Positions 1 through 8,869 are shown, counted from the first letter of the stretch. The stretch is 64,000 bases of DNA from AC-51 sp963749895 (GCA_963749895.1 CAVVOG010000003.1:1-64000); one strand, 5' to 3'. The notes: generated by a model not told the origin, from the sequence alone. Program-made: numbers and translations.

Positions 1-730
1 GTGGTGGGTGTGGTGTCCTCGGCCTCCGCCGTCTGGGTCCATGCCAGCAAGACGAACATCGTGCTCCTGCCGTTCTACGTGATGGTCGCGGCGCTCGCCC
101 CAAGCTTCGCGGAGCGACGCCCGGCGACCGTGAGAAGCGGTCGCGACGGTGACGCTGATGGCCGCTGCCCTGGTCGCGGTGTTCGTGTTGTTCCCGGGCC
201 TCAGCGAGGACCGTGTCCTCTACTTCACGAGCACGCTCGACCCCGGCGCCTCAACGAACGAGTGGGACACGCGTGCGGCGATGTGGCTGGACAATGTCGA
301 GCGCGGGGCCCGGATCGGGGGTGTACTGGGCGCGGGAACCGGCGCTGGTTCGCTGGGGCTCCAGTACCTCGCGGCTGAGGAGTAGACACCTTCGACACGG
401 GGGTCGCCCAGATCGAGGGCGGCTACGCGGCCGTGATGCAGCAGTGGGGGCTCGTCGGGCTCGTGCTGTGGCTGGGCTGGACCTGTGCCTGGGTCGCACG
501 CGCCGGCCGTGCGCTTCGGGCTAGTCGTGGACACCCCGTGGCGGGCGCCGGACTCCTCCTGGCTCACGTGGATCGCCGTGTACCTGTTCGTCGGGTTCGT
601 CGGCGGTTTCCAAGGATTCCAGAACTACATCACGAACGCCTACATGTGGATCCTCTTCGGCATGCTCTTCGCGCTTCCGTCCACTCACGGCGCGTCGTCG
701 CTCGGGCATCGGGCGCCCGTCGTGCGATGA
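1..730 (+). pseudogene. O-antigen ligase/polymerase-like membrane protein, C-terminal part, frame-broken
   Basis: The 5' end lies outside the window. Hydrophobic segments typical of the Wzy/O-antigen ligase family are spread over three frames: a segment near 40-110, one near 160-200, then 'EGGYAAVMQQWGLVGLVLWL' near 415-475 and a last membrane stretch near 565-670. The family usually carries a short loop with an acidic-Gly motif just before its late membrane helices, as seen here. Such proteins join or polymerise lipid-linked sugar chains at the outer face of the membrane. Frame shifts are needed near 140, 382 and 515, yet no stop interrupts a domain segment, so sequence errors are likelier than decay. 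The TGA at 728-730 overlaps the ATG of the next gene by 4 bases, which indicates an operon. Family assignment is moderately sure. Confidence 0.55.
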
Positions 731-1884
731 GGCGGATCCGCGTCGCCCTCGTGTCGCCGGAGATCCATCGTCTCGGAGGGACCGAGCGTTCGTACGCCGA
801 GGCAGTGGAGCGCTGGGGGAGTCGCTTCGACCTGACGATCTACTCGATGCGCGTCGACGGCGTGGAGACCGGGGACGCCCGGGTGCGCAAGGTCGTGGAT
901 TTACCGGGGCCTCATCTGGGCCGGTACGTCGCCGTGGTTCCTCGCGAACCGGGCTCGCCGGTGGTCCGACGTGCGTTCGCGGCCCGGCGCCGGACGTTGT
1001 CGCTTCGCCGGGTGTCAACTGCCTCGACGCCGACGTGGTCCGGGTCCACGCGCTGTTCGGTCGGTACTGGGGGGACGCGAAGGGGCGACTTGGGGCCGGA
1101 GTCGATCTTGGGGGCGGATGGGCGCGGATGATGCACCGCGCGGCGTACGCGAACCTCATCCGGATCCTCGAGTCCCGCCTCTACCGCGGCCCGGCGGCGC
1201 TCGCCGCGCTTACTCCGAGGGATGCCCGTGAGATAGAGCGGACGCTTCGACCGACCAGCGGGGAAGCGTGGGTGCGATCCCGAACGGGGTCGACGTCGCC
1301 ACGTTCAGCGTCGACAGGCGTCAGGCGGCACGACGGGAGGCACGTGAGCGTCTCGGCCTGTCAGAGGATGCGTGTCTGCTGCTGCTCGTCGGGAACGATC
1401 CTGTGGTCAAGGGGATGGACACAGCACTCGCCGCACTTGGGCGGTTGCCCGAGCGCTTCGTGCTCGCGATCGCTGGTCGTCTCGAGGCCGACGAGATCCA
1501 TCGTTTGGCAGCCGAGGCCGGCGTTCAACGACGGGTGCTCCCGCTCCCGCACGTGGCTGATCCGATGCAGTACTACGCGGCCGCCGATCTGTCGATCGCC
1601 CCATCGCGATGGGAGACGTTCAACAATCCGGTGATCGAGTCGATGGCGAGCGGGCTCCCCGTGGTCGTGAGCACCCAGGCGGGTGTGGCCGAGTTCCTGA
1701 CCGACGGCAGGGAAGCACTCCTGCTGGAAGACCCGGAGGACGTGGGTGGCCTGGTTGACGCGATCACGCGCATCACTCACGACCCGGAGTTGTCAGGGTC
1801 ACTCGTGCGACACGGACTCGAGTTCGCGGCGACGCGCTCATGGGATCACGTGGCGTCCGAGATGGCCGACCTGATCGAGCGTGA
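727..1884 (+). pseudogene. GT4-family glycosyltransferase A, frame-broken
   Basis: It starts with an ATG overlapping the preceding stop (ATGA). The N-terminus reads MRRIRVALVSPEIHRLGGTE, a GT-B Rossmann strand followed by a Gly-Gly-x-Glu loop as in GT4 enzymes. The C-terminal half (from about 1268) has the typical PNGVD motif, 'LLLVGNDPVVKGMDTAL', and the nucleotide-sugar motif around 'SRWETFNNPVIESMASGLPVVVS' (E-x7-E region). Frame changes are needed near 930, 990 and 1262. It should transfer a sugar from a nucleotide donor to a lipid- or glycan-linked acceptor in the cytoplasm; donor and acceptor are unknown. As read, its frame runs straight into glycosyltransferase B without a stop; a GTGA at 1881-1884 is a plausible original stop/start overlap, so the boundary given is an inference. 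Confidence 0.65.
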
Positions 1885-3049
1885 GGCCACCACGCCGCGC
1901 GTGCTCGTGCTCGCCCCGGAGGCTCGCGGGATCGGCGGCATCCAGCGGGTGACCCGGTCGCTTACCGAGGCACTTTCCGAGGCTTTCGGGGAAGACCGCG
2001 TCGGGGTCGTCTCCCTCTATCGGGGTACGGAGGCGATCAGCGGTCGGGTCCTCCGGCAGGGTGCGGTGGCGCGATCCGGGAAGGTGCCGCTCCTGCACAA
2101 GCTCGCGTTCGCCACCGACTCGGCGTGGACGGCCAGGCGGTGGCGCCGCCGGCTCGCCGTGGTCGTCACGCATCCGCATCAGGCCCCGGTGGGGTGGCTC
2201 GCCCGTGTGTTGAGCGGCGCACCCTACGCGGTCTGGTGCCACGGGACCGAGGTATGGGGTCACGTGTCACCGGTGGTCGCGTCCGCGATCCGTCGGGCCG
2301 ATGTCGTGTTCGCGCCGAGTCGGTTCACGGCGCGGTCGGTGGAGGAGGTGGCCGGGCTCCACCCGGGGTCCGTGCAGGTGATCCCGCATCCGCTCCCGCC
2401 GATCGGTCGCGGAGAGCGTGCGGTCTGCGCCCGGCGCCCCGGGTTCTGACGGTTGCCCGCCTCATGCCCGAGCACCGGTACAAGGGTGTCGACCTGCTCC
2501 TGCGGGCGTGGCCCAAGGTCCGAGCCGAGGTCGACGCGGAACTCCTGGTGGTCGGTGACGGACCCGACCTGTCGTACCTTCGTGGCGTCGCGCGGGAGGA
2601 AGGGGTCGAGGACTCGGTCCGGTTCACGGGGCGGGTGTCGGATGAGGAGCTGGCGGCGGCGTACGGATCGGCGACGGTGTTCGCGCTTCCTGCGAGGTTC
2701 CGGCTCTCGCCCACGCCGGAGGGGGAGGGATTCGGCCTGGTCTACGCGGAAGCCGGTGCCACGGGTGCCGGTGGTCGCGAGTCCCGGCGGGCGGCGTCGA
2801 CGACGTGGTGCACGACGGCGTCAACGGGCTGTTGGTGGATGCGGGAGATCCCGCGGACATCGCTCGCGGGATCGTCACGCTGCTGACCGATCGGGGGATG
2901 GCGAAGCGGCTCGGGAGACGAGGGCGGCGGCTGGCGACGACCGAGTACGCGCCTGAGCGGTTCCGCGACGGATCGAGACGTTGGTCCGCGAGGAACTCCG
3001 TCCGCGCGGGCTGGTCACCGATGACCTGCCCGCAGGGCGGCGCCCGTGA
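1881..3049 (+). pseudogene. GT4-family glycosyltransferase B, frame-broken
   Basis: A second complete GT-B fold begins right after the first: 'PRVLVLAPEARGIGGIQRVT' is a new N-terminal strand and Gly-rich loop, and the C-terminal domain holds 'VLTVARLMPEHRYKGVDLLL', 'LLVVGDGPDLSYL' and an E-x7-E region 'PEGEGFGLVYAEAGATG'. Frame changes fall near 2420, 2770 and 2985. The last in-frame segment ends with TGA at 3047-3049, overlapping the GTG of the next gene by 4 bases. Read literally, glycosyltransferases A and B form one ORF (1268-2449); either this is a true tandem GT4-GT4 protein or errors removed the junction. The role is presumably another step in the same surface glycan pathway. Confidence 0.6.
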
Positions 3050-4179
3050 GGGTCCTGATCACCGTTCCGTCGCTCGCTCGCGAGTTCGGCGGCCCGGCGG
3101 CGAAGGCTGCAGCAGTTGGCGGCCGCTCTGCGCGAGGCTGGCGACGACGTGATCGTCGTCGGGACGCGGGAGAGCCCCGGACGGGCGGAGCGTCGGACTC
3201 CCGTCCGTGGCGCAGGTTCCACACGACGCCGATCCCGTCGCGCACGTCCGCGATCGGGCGCCTGGTCGCGGGCGCCGACGTCGTCCACGTCCTGGGGTTC
3301 CGTGACCCCGTCGGGACGCTCGCCGCGTTCGGGTCCGTCCGGAGCGGTGTGCCCTACGTGCTCGAGCCCGTCGGGATGCACGAGCGCCGGGTCCGGAGCC
3401 ACCGGCTGAAGCGCGTCTTCGACGCGGTGCTGGGCCACCGGGTCGTGGACCGGGCGGCGCTGGTGATGGCGACCTCGCGGCTGGAGGCCGACGAGCTCGT
3501 GGCCAGGGGGGTCGACCCGGACACGATCCGTCTGCGACCGAACGGCATCGAGGTCGAGCCGCTCCTGCCGCTCCCGGCCCGTGGGGCGTTCAGGGAGGCG
3601 CACGGGGTGCCCGCCGACGCGCCGCTGGTCCTGGCGCTCGGTCGCATCACGATGAAGAAGGGTCTGCCGTTCCTCGCGGAGGCGGTCGGCGGACTCGACG
3701 GCGCGTGGCTCGCCCTCGTCGGACCGCAGGAGGGGGACGGGACGATCGAGGACGTGCGGGCCGCGGCCCGGCGTTCGGCGCCGAGGAACGGGTCCGGATC
3801 GTCGAGGCGGGGGCGTGGGGGCCGGACAAGGCCGCCGCGTTCGCCGACGCCGACGTGTTCGCGCTGCCGTCGGCCACCGAGAACTTCGGCAACGCCGCGG
3901 CGGAGGCCGCCGCCCTCGGGCGTGCCCGTGCGTCGTCTCCGATCGGTGCGGGGTCGCGGAGTGGCTCCCGCCCGCGTCGTCGGCGGTCGTGCCGTACGCG
4001 CAGGTGGAGCCGCTGCGCGCCGCGATCGAGCGCCTGCTGTCGCCCGAGGTCCGCGCGGCCGCCCGGCGCGAGGCCGACGGCCTTCGGCAGGCGCTGTCGT
4101 GGGACGGGATCGCCGCGGCCCAGCGGGAGATCTACCTCGACGTCCTGGCGGTCGGACCGCGCGGGTCGAGCGCCGATGA
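3046..4179 (+). pseudogene. GT4-family glycosyltransferase C, frame-broken
   Basis: The GTG start overlaps the previous stop by 4 bases. The N-terminus 'MRVLITVPSLAREFGGPAAK' is the first Rossmann strand and loop of a GT4 enzyme. Further on are 'VHVLGFRDPVGTLAAF', 'PNGIEVEPLLPLPARGAF', 'LVLALGRITMKKGLPFLAEA' and, in another frame, 'ADVFALPSATENFGNAAAEA', the acidic donor-binding region. Frame changes are needed near 3110, 3190, 3775, 3935 and 4160. The stop TGA (4177-4179) overlaps the ATG of the DUF218 gene. It is the third glycosyltransferase in a row in one apparent operon, which fits assembly of a multi-sugar surface polymer; donor specificity cannot be read. Confidence 0.62.
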
Positions 4180-4817
4180 CCGAGGCTCGCGCCGTGTGGA
4201 TACGACGTCATCGCGTGGGGCTCATCGCGGTGGGGACTCGTGGTCCTCGCGGCGGTCCTGTGGGTGGTTTCGCGGCGCGGGTGCTCGTCCGCGAGGACGA
4301 GCCGCGGCACGCCGCAGGTCGTCTTCTCGCTGTCGGGCGACCCGCTCGGCTTCCGGCTCCGTGCGGCGGCCGACGTGATGCGGGAGACCGGTGCCGAGCG
4401 CCTGGTGGTGCTGTCCGGGGGGAGGGCGGGATCTACGACTGGGAACAGGTCGCCGAGGGGTTCCTGCAGGACGAGGGGATCCCGCCGGACGAGCGTGCGG
4501 TTCCTGGGACCGGTGCGGAGCACCGCCGACGAGGCCGCGCTGGCGGCCGGGTACGTCGAGCGATGTGGCTGGACCGAGGTGGCCGTGGCGACCTCGCCGT
4601 ACCACACGCGCCGCGCGGGCTGGTTGTTCGAGCGGGCGATGGGCGATGACGTGACCGTGGCGTGGTCGCGAGCGAGGAGCCGTTCGACGCCGGGCTCATG
4701 GTGGCGGACCGACGCTGGTCGGGAGGTCGTCCTGCTGGAGTGGATCAAGGGGCTGTCTCGGCGCCGCCGTACCTGCTGGCCGCACCGGACGCGGTCGACA
4801 CCGACGTGCCCTGCTAG
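4176..4817 (+). pseudogene. DUF218 / YdcF-ElyC-like membrane protein, frame-broken
   Basis: It starts MTEARAVWIRRHRVG; the next frame gives a membrane helix near 4240-4270, so it is probably anchored with its domain outside. The DUF218 signature is clear in pieces: 'VVFSLSGDPLGFRLRAAADV', 'GAERLVVLSGG', 'STADEAALAAGYVE' and 'VAVATSPYHTRRAGWLFERA' (the TSxYHxxR motif). Family members (SanA, ElyC, YdcF) act in envelope maintenance and in handling lipid carrier-linked precursors. Frame breaks occur near 4225, 4430, 4490, 4670 and 4755. The inferred stop TAG (4815-4817) overlaps the stop of the convergent DUF4012 gene. Being last of the glycosyltransferase operon fits an envelope glycan role. Confidence 0.6.
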
Positions 4818-6512
4818 CCCCCCGGGACCTCGTACTTCACGACGCTCACCGACGTCCCCTGCGGCCGGCGCGTACACCAGGCTCTCGACGACCGGCCGGC
4901 CGAACTCCACGCTCTCGATCGCCAGGCCGGGGCCGCCGTCGGTCGAGGTGCTCAGCACGCGCGCGCCCGACCGGCATGTACACGTGCACGCCGGCGGCGA
5001 AGGTGCCCAGCTCGCGCGGGCGGAAGCCGCACAGGATGCTCGGCGGGCAGTCGATCGGCGCGTCGTTCGTCAGGGTCGTCGTGACGGTCACGACCGGTCG
5101 AGCCGTTCGGTCGCACCTCCTCGGACAGCTCGTGCTCGAACGACGCGTAGTAGCCGGTGCGGCTCGACGCTGAGGCCGTTGATCACGACCAGGGGCTCGT
5201 CGTCGGCGGGGAGCTCGACCTCGCCGTCGACGTCCAGCTCGACCAGCGCCTCCTGGGTCTGGGGGTCGACCGCGTAGACCTGGAGGTGCTCGCCGGCGAT
5301 CGCTCGGCGAACGCCTCGCCGGTGGCGCGCGACGGGCCACGGACGCTGCAGGATCTCGGCCCACACCGCGCTGCCGATCGCCGACTGCCAGGCGTCGGAC
5401 TCCGTCGACGACTCCGTGAGGAAGGTGTCGGCGCCCAAGATCCGCTCCACGTTGTCGGCGGTGATCGTCTCGGGCCACGCGGGGGTGTCGACGGGGCCCA
5501 GCACGCGCAGCAGGCCGGCGAGCATCGTCGGGTCGACCGCGATCACGCCGTCGACGGGCTCGCGGCCGGCCGCCTCCCAGATGCCGAGCATCAGGCGGGC
5601 GGCGGTGGGGAAGTCGGGGGTGTAGGTCGTGTTCCAGAAGGTGTTCAGGGCGCCCCGGGAACCGCCAGCGGCGGGCGACGTCCTCGGGAGCGTCGATCGC
5701 GGGGACGCGGGGGATCGTGGCGACGGGCTGCAACTGGTCGAGCTCGACCCGCTCGCCGTCGGCCTGCATCAGCGCGTAGGCGCCGGGGTAGCCGCCGGCG
5801 CCGCGCGGGTCGGAGGTGTTCAACGATCACCAGCAGGTAGGTCCGGTCGCCGTCGGCGCCGAGCATGCGCGGGCAGCACCTCGGTGGCGGTCGCGAGCTT
5901 GCGCGCCTGTCGGGCGCGCTCGGCGATCTCCCGCTTCGCGTCGGCGGCGGGTTCGCGCAGTGGTCCGAGCAGGGAGTCCGGCTCGATCGGCGCGACCTCC
6001 TGGGAGGCCAGGTCCAGGTAGCCGGCCGCCTGGGTCAGGGCGGGGGCGGCCTCGGCGAGGGTTCCGGCGTCGATCCGGCCGCCGGGGGCGAAGCCCGGCA
6101 GGTCGCCGCCGTCCCACCCGACCGCCTCGGCCGCGCCCACCAGGGCGCCACCGGCCTGCGCCGACAGCTGCGCGGCCGTCGAGATGCGCGTGACCGCCTC
6201 CATGTCGTCGCCGATCCACGGCAGGACGCCGACGATCGTGGGACCGGGATGGTGCAGCGCGTCGACCGCCTGGGTCGCGTCGGACTCGGCCGCGGCGAAC
6301 GCGTTCGCGGCGGCGAGGGTGTCGCCCGCCTCGAGGGCGTCGGCCCCCTCGCGCAGCCGATCCTGGGTGTCCTGCAGCGAGCCCGCCGCCGTGGCGCCGG
6401 ACCACAGGACGTCGCCCGCGAGCGCCAGGATGCCGAGCACGACGATCGCCAGCACCCACGGCCAGCGTCGGTGGCGTTGCCGCCAGCCCCAGAACCGGTA
6501 TCCGGCGCCCAT
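4814..6512 (-). pseudogene. DUF4012-domain membrane protein, frame-broken
   Basis: It reads on the minus strand from an ATG at 6512. A membrane helix (WPWVLAIVVLGILALAGDVL) follows a short basic cytoplasmic N-terminus, then a helical region (LREGADALEAGDTLAAANAF and on). The DUF4012 core includes 'NTSDPRGAGGYPGAYALMQA' (family motif N-x2-E/D-x-R-x2-G-G) and 'DGVIAVDPTMLAGLLRVLGP'. Total length, about 565 residues, fits the family, which is common in actinobacterial and Chloroflexi polysaccharide loci but has no proven function. Frame breaks lie near 4965, 5110, 5310, 5600, 5680, 5820 and 5860. A TAGGCT sits 8 nt before the ATG, so transcription may be leaderless. Confidence 0.62.
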
Positions 6513-6520
6513 GTCGGGCG

Positions 6521-6526
6521 AGCCTA
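6521..6526 (-). promoter_or_regulatory. -10-like TAGGCT, 8 nt before the DUF4012 start
   Basis: On the minus strand TAGGCT is followed by 8 nt and then ATG. Spacing of this kind places the transcription start at or beside the start codon. No good -35 is seen. Confidence 0.4.
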
Positions 6527-6537
6527 CGTCAGCGTCG

Positions 6538-6566
6538 TTGTGGAGGGGGGGTTGCGTCGGTACGCT
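6538..6566 (+). promoter_or_regulatory. Promoter for the small secreted protein gene
   Basis: TTGTGG (6538-6543) and TACGCT (6561-6566) are separated by 17 nt, a good sigma-70-type arrangement. The start codon at 6613 is about 40 nt beyond the expected transcription start and has a CGGAGG ribosome-binding site. Confidence 0.5.
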
Positions 6567-6612
6567 AGGGCCCGATCCATGCCGCGGATCGGATGAAGCT
6601 CGGAGGCCCGGG

Positions 6613-7011
6613 ATGAAGCGTACCATCGCCCTGCTCGTCGCGGCGACGCTCGTGATGGGGATGATGGCGGCGCCCGCCTCGGCCGTGACGATCGTCACCA
6701 CGACGCTGAAGCTGAGGGTCAGCGACCGGACCCCCGAGTTCAGGACCGAGGTCACCTTCACGTCCCGACGTTGTCCTCGCGACCGAAGGCGTGCTTCGCG
6801 AGCCGGCCCGTGAAGCTCTACCGCAACGGCGAGCTGCTCCGCTCGAAGCAGACGAACAACAAGGGCGTCGTGAAGTGGAGGATCACGATCCGCGCGAACG
6901 ACAAGTGGCAGACGAGGTTCCGCGGCCGGACGTTCCCGCACCCCCGCGACCTGGTCTGCGAGAAGTCGAAGTCCGCGGATCATCAGGATCAGGGTCCAGA
7001 ACAAGCCGTAG
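6613..7011 (+). pseudogene. Small secreted protein of unknown function, frame-broken
   Basis: The ATG is preceded by a purine-rich ribosome site. The N-terminus 'MKRTIALLVAATLVMGMMAA' is a classic Sec signal peptide with cleavage likely after APASA. The mature part is small, basic and beta-rich: 'VTIVTTTLKLRVSDRTPEFR', then in another frame 'PVKLYRNGELLRSKQTNNKG' and 'WRITIRANDKWQTRFRG', reminiscent of an Ig-like or bacterial repeat-type fold. Frame changes are needed near 6765 and 6975; the last frame would end 'RIIRIRVQNKP' at TAG 7009-7011. Two cysteines could form a disulfide. I do not recognise a family. Confidence 0.5.
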
Positions 7012-7066
7012 CGGTGTCACCCCTCCCGCTAGCGTCGTCTTCCATGACGCGGGAGATCTCAGGCTA

Positions 7067-7092
7067 TCCTTACGTTCCGTGAAACGTAAGGA
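7067..7092. promoter_or_regulatory. Perfect inverted repeat, likely AbrB-family operator
   Basis: TCCTTACGTT (7067-7076) and AACGTAAGGA (7083-7092) are perfect 10-bp arms around a 6-nt spacer, just upstream of the AbrB antitoxin gene. A TATCCT (7065-7070) overlaps the left arm and may be the -10 element, so binding would block transcription. Autoregulation by the antitoxin is usual for such pairs. Confidence 0.55.
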
Positions 7093-7117
7093 ATACTCGG
7101 ACGAGGAGATCCCGCCG

Positions 7118-7441
7118 ATGACGGTGGGGGTCTGGAAGGTCACGGTCACCTCCAAGGGGCAGGTGACGCTGCCGGCCAAGCTCCGTCGGCACCTCGGCAT
7201 CGAGGAGGGGTCGGTGGTGATCTTCCAGCTGTGGGACGACGGCACCGCCGAGTTCCGCCGTGCCGCCACGATCGAGGACTGGGCCGCGATGGAGCCGCTG
7301 ACACCCTCCCCCGAGTTCGAGGGGAAGACATGGAACGAGATCAGGGAGATCGCGTGGGTGGAGGCCTATCGAGAGCACGAGCATCATCTCGTGGAGGACG
7401 GCGAGACCGACCCCCCGTCCTCGTCGACGCCAACGTCTTGA
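7118..7441 (+). CDS. AbrB/MazE-type antitoxin (SpoVT-AbrB domain)
   Basis: A 107-residue protein. Residues 5-50 are a swapped-hairpin AbrB domain: 'WKVTVTSKGQVTLPAKLRRH' followed by LGIEEGSVVIFQLWDDGTAEFRR. The remaining part (about 55-105) is acidic and helical and would bind the toxin. The ATG at 7118 was chosen because GAGGAG lies at 7103-7108, 9 nt upstream; an upstream in-frame GTG (7079) falls inside the inverted repeat and is less likely. It overlaps the PIN toxin gene. It should neutralise the PIN ribonuclease and repress its own promoter through the palindrome at 7067-7092. Confidence 0.85.
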   Translation: MTVGVWKVTVTSKGQVTLPAKLRRHLGIEEGSVVIFQLWDDGTAEFRRAATIEDWAAMEPLTPSPEFEGKTWNEIREIAWVEAYREHEHHLVEDGETDPPSSSTPTS

Positions 7442-7816
7442 TCCGCGTGCTCGCCGGCGACCTGCCGGATCAGGCGGCCGCCGCTCGGCGGACCCTGACG
7501 TCGCTCCGAGATCGCGGAGAGCCGGCCCTCGTTCCCCTCCCCACCATGGCGGAGGTCGTCTTCACGATGCTCGGTCAGTACCGCGTTCCCCGTGGCCGCT
7601 TGCTCCCTCGTCTGCGGAACATGCTCGATGACGCGGGTCTGCTCCTGGACGAACCGGAGATCTGGGAGGACCTGCTCGCCCTGTGGGGCTGGCGGGGGCT
7701 GTCGTTCGTCGACGCCTACCTCGCGGCCCGCGCGCAGACGGACGGGGGCGGCCGTCCTCACGTTCGACGCCGCGCTCGCCTCGACGCCGGGCCTGGTCGC
7801 GCTCCGTCCGCGGTGA
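7354..7816 (+). CDS. PIN-domain toxin (VapC-like), one frame break
   Basis: The PIN core is clear: 'VLVDANVLIRVLAGD' with the first Asp, 'MAEVVFTM' with the Glu, 'FVDAYLAARA' with the second Asp and, after a frame change, 'AVLTFDAALAS' with the last Asp. These four acids bind Mg2+ for cleavage of RNA, usually tRNA or mRNA. The break lies in the G run at about 7743-7747, where one G fewer restores the C-terminus through TGA 7814-7816. The start is uncertain: no ATG is close to the domain; GTG 7354 is in frame but overlaps the antitoxin by 88 nt. It pairs with the AbrB antitoxin upstream. Confidence 0.75.
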
Positions 7817-7840
7817 GCCGAGCATGTCGGACCGAGGCGC

Positions 7841-7846
7841 TACGTT
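7841..7846 (+). promoter_or_regulatory. -10-like TACGTT, 6 nt before a start codon
   Basis: TACGTT is followed by 6 nt and the ATG at 7853, the same geometry as at other leaderless-looking genes in this window. No clear -35. Confidence 0.35.
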
Positions 7847-7852
7847 CACGCG

Positions 7853-8317
7853 ATGCCGCATGACGTTGAGTGGAGGTACGAGGTGGTCCTATGGGGCCGC
7901 GACTTCGTGACCCCGTTCTTCCGCGCCGTTGCCGTCACCGATCCCCAGGACCCGGCGCTCGAGCGTGATCTCTCATCGAACGCGGCGAGCGGGAAGAGGC
8001 GTCGCTGGCCGGCGAACGGTTCAGGTGAGGATGCGGCGGACCACCATGCACTGTCGTGCTTCGACACGCTCGAGCAGGCGATGTCGAACGCGCTGGCGTT
8101 CGATCACCGGCGGCGACGAGGAGCGTCGCCACGCTGGAACTCGATCGCCCGGTTCACGATCGATCCCCATGAGGGCCACGTGTACGCCGACACCTTCGAG
8201 GATGGCCACTGGTCCGTGTGGGCCGACGCCGAGTCCCTGACATCAAGGGTGGAGGCCCTCTTCCCGATACCTGCGCAGGGGCCTACCATGGACGATATGC
8301 CGGGAGATGCGACGTGA
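7853..8317 (+). CDS. Hypothetical protein, 154 aa
   Basis: An unrecognised soluble protein with no signal peptide or membrane helix. It begins 'MPHDVEWRYEVVLWGRDFVT', has a basic/polar middle and a C-terminal half with beta-like segments 'RFTIDPHEGHVYADTFEDGH' and 'WSVWADAESLTSRVEALF'. No ribosome site is seen, but TACGTT lies 6 nt upstream of the ATG. Its TGA overlaps the GTG of the next small gene by 4 bases, so the two are probably translated together. Placed just after a PIN toxin, they could be a second small module, but nothing in the residues shows an activity. Confidence 0.55.
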   Translation: MPHDVEWRYEVVLWGRDFVTPFFRAVAVTDPQDPALERDLSSNAASGKRRRWPANGSGEDAADHHALSCFDTLEQAMSNALAFDHRRRRGASPRWNSIARFTIDPHEGHVYADTFEDGHWSVWADAESLTSRVEALFPIPAQGPTMDDMPGDAT

Positions 8318-8529
8318 GGGATCACTCCACCTTCAAGATCGTCGACGGAGACACGGGGAACACCGTTGGGTTCTACGAGGACCGCGAGGTGGCGACCGCG
8401 GCGTTCCGCGACCTGGTGTCTCGGTCCCCCGCGGAACGACAGGCGCTCGTCCTGATCGCGATGGACAAGATCGGCCGCCCCGTGCGTTCCTGGCTCGCCG
8501 AAGAGATCGACGCCATCGCGCCGGCGTAG
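8314..8529 (+). CDS. Hypothetical protein, 71 aa
   Basis: Starts at GTG 8314 in a GTGA overlap with the preceding gene, with GGGAGA about 8 nt upstream; an in-frame start farther upstream (8218) would overlap the neighbour by 100 nt and is rejected. The sequence 'MRDHSTFKIVDGDTGNTVGF' followed by an amphipathic helix 'DREVATAAFRDLVSRSPAER' and 'ALVLIAMDKIGRPVRSWLAE' suggests a small alpha/beta domain. No family recognised. It is the last gene before the intergenic repeats and the rpoB promoters. Confidence 0.6.
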   Translation: MRDHSTFKIVDGDTGNTVGFYEDREVATAAFRDLVSRSPAERQALVLIAMDKIGRPVRSWLAEEIDAIAPA

Positions 8530-8565
8530 CCAGACACGCTTGCGGTGAGGGCCCCCCGGTGCGAG

Positions 8566-8692
8566 TCGTCAAGGGGTTGCTCGGTACGGGCCGCCGCGAC
8601 GAGACCGGTCGACAACCTCTTGACGACAACCTCGTCAACCCCTTGACGGGGACCTCGCGGCGCGCGGCCACGGCAGCGCAACCCCTTGACGA
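8566..8692. repeat. Cluster of four short repeats (core CAACCNCTTGACGA) forming inverted pairs
   Basis: One minus-orientation copy, TCGTCAAGGGGTTGC (8566-8580), faces three plus copies: CAACCTCTTGACGA (8613-8626), CAACCCCTTGACGG (8636-8649) and CAACCCCTTGACGA (8679-8692). The outer pair is a perfect 15-bp inverted repeat about 100 nt apart. A related cluster with a different centre lies at 18556-18676. The rest of the intergenic stretch (8530-8775) holds no gene. Confidence 0.75.
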
Positions 8693-8775
8693 GAGCGACG
8701 CACGAGGCGCGAGCGCCCCACGGGACCCGCCCCCACCCGCCGTCCGGCCGACCCGCAGATAGGCCGTCCGGTGGG

Positions 8776-8804
8776 TTGACCCGGCCCTCTCCGGGTCGTA
8801 CCCT
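8776..8804 (+). promoter_or_regulatory. rpoB promoter P1
   Basis: TTGACC (8776-8781), 17-nt spacer, TACCCT (8799-8804). The spacer carries an inverted repeat GACCCGG / CCGGGTC (8778-8784 and 8791-8797) that overlaps the -35 and could be an operator. Confidence 0.7.
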
Positions 8805-8840
8805 GCCGACTTGCCCAGCCGGGGCTCCTACCCGGCGCGG

Positions 8841-8869
8841 TTGACGATGCCCGTCGGCATCCGTACACT
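8841..8869 (+). promoter_or_regulatory. rpoB promoter P2
   Basis: TTGACG (8841-8846), 17-nt spacer, TACACT (8864-8869), close to consensus. The transcript would start near 8876, about 60 nt before rpoB. With P1 it makes a tandem promoter for rpoBC. Confidence 0.75.

Noticed and set aside
1268..2449. Genuine two-domain GT4-GT4 fusion protein
   Set aside because: Possible, but the region is full of frame errors and a GTGA at 1881 fits a normal stop/start overlap; kept as two genes.
8566..8692. CRISPR array
   Set aside because: Repeat units are short (14-15 nt), in both orientations and irregularly spaced; no cas gene nearby.
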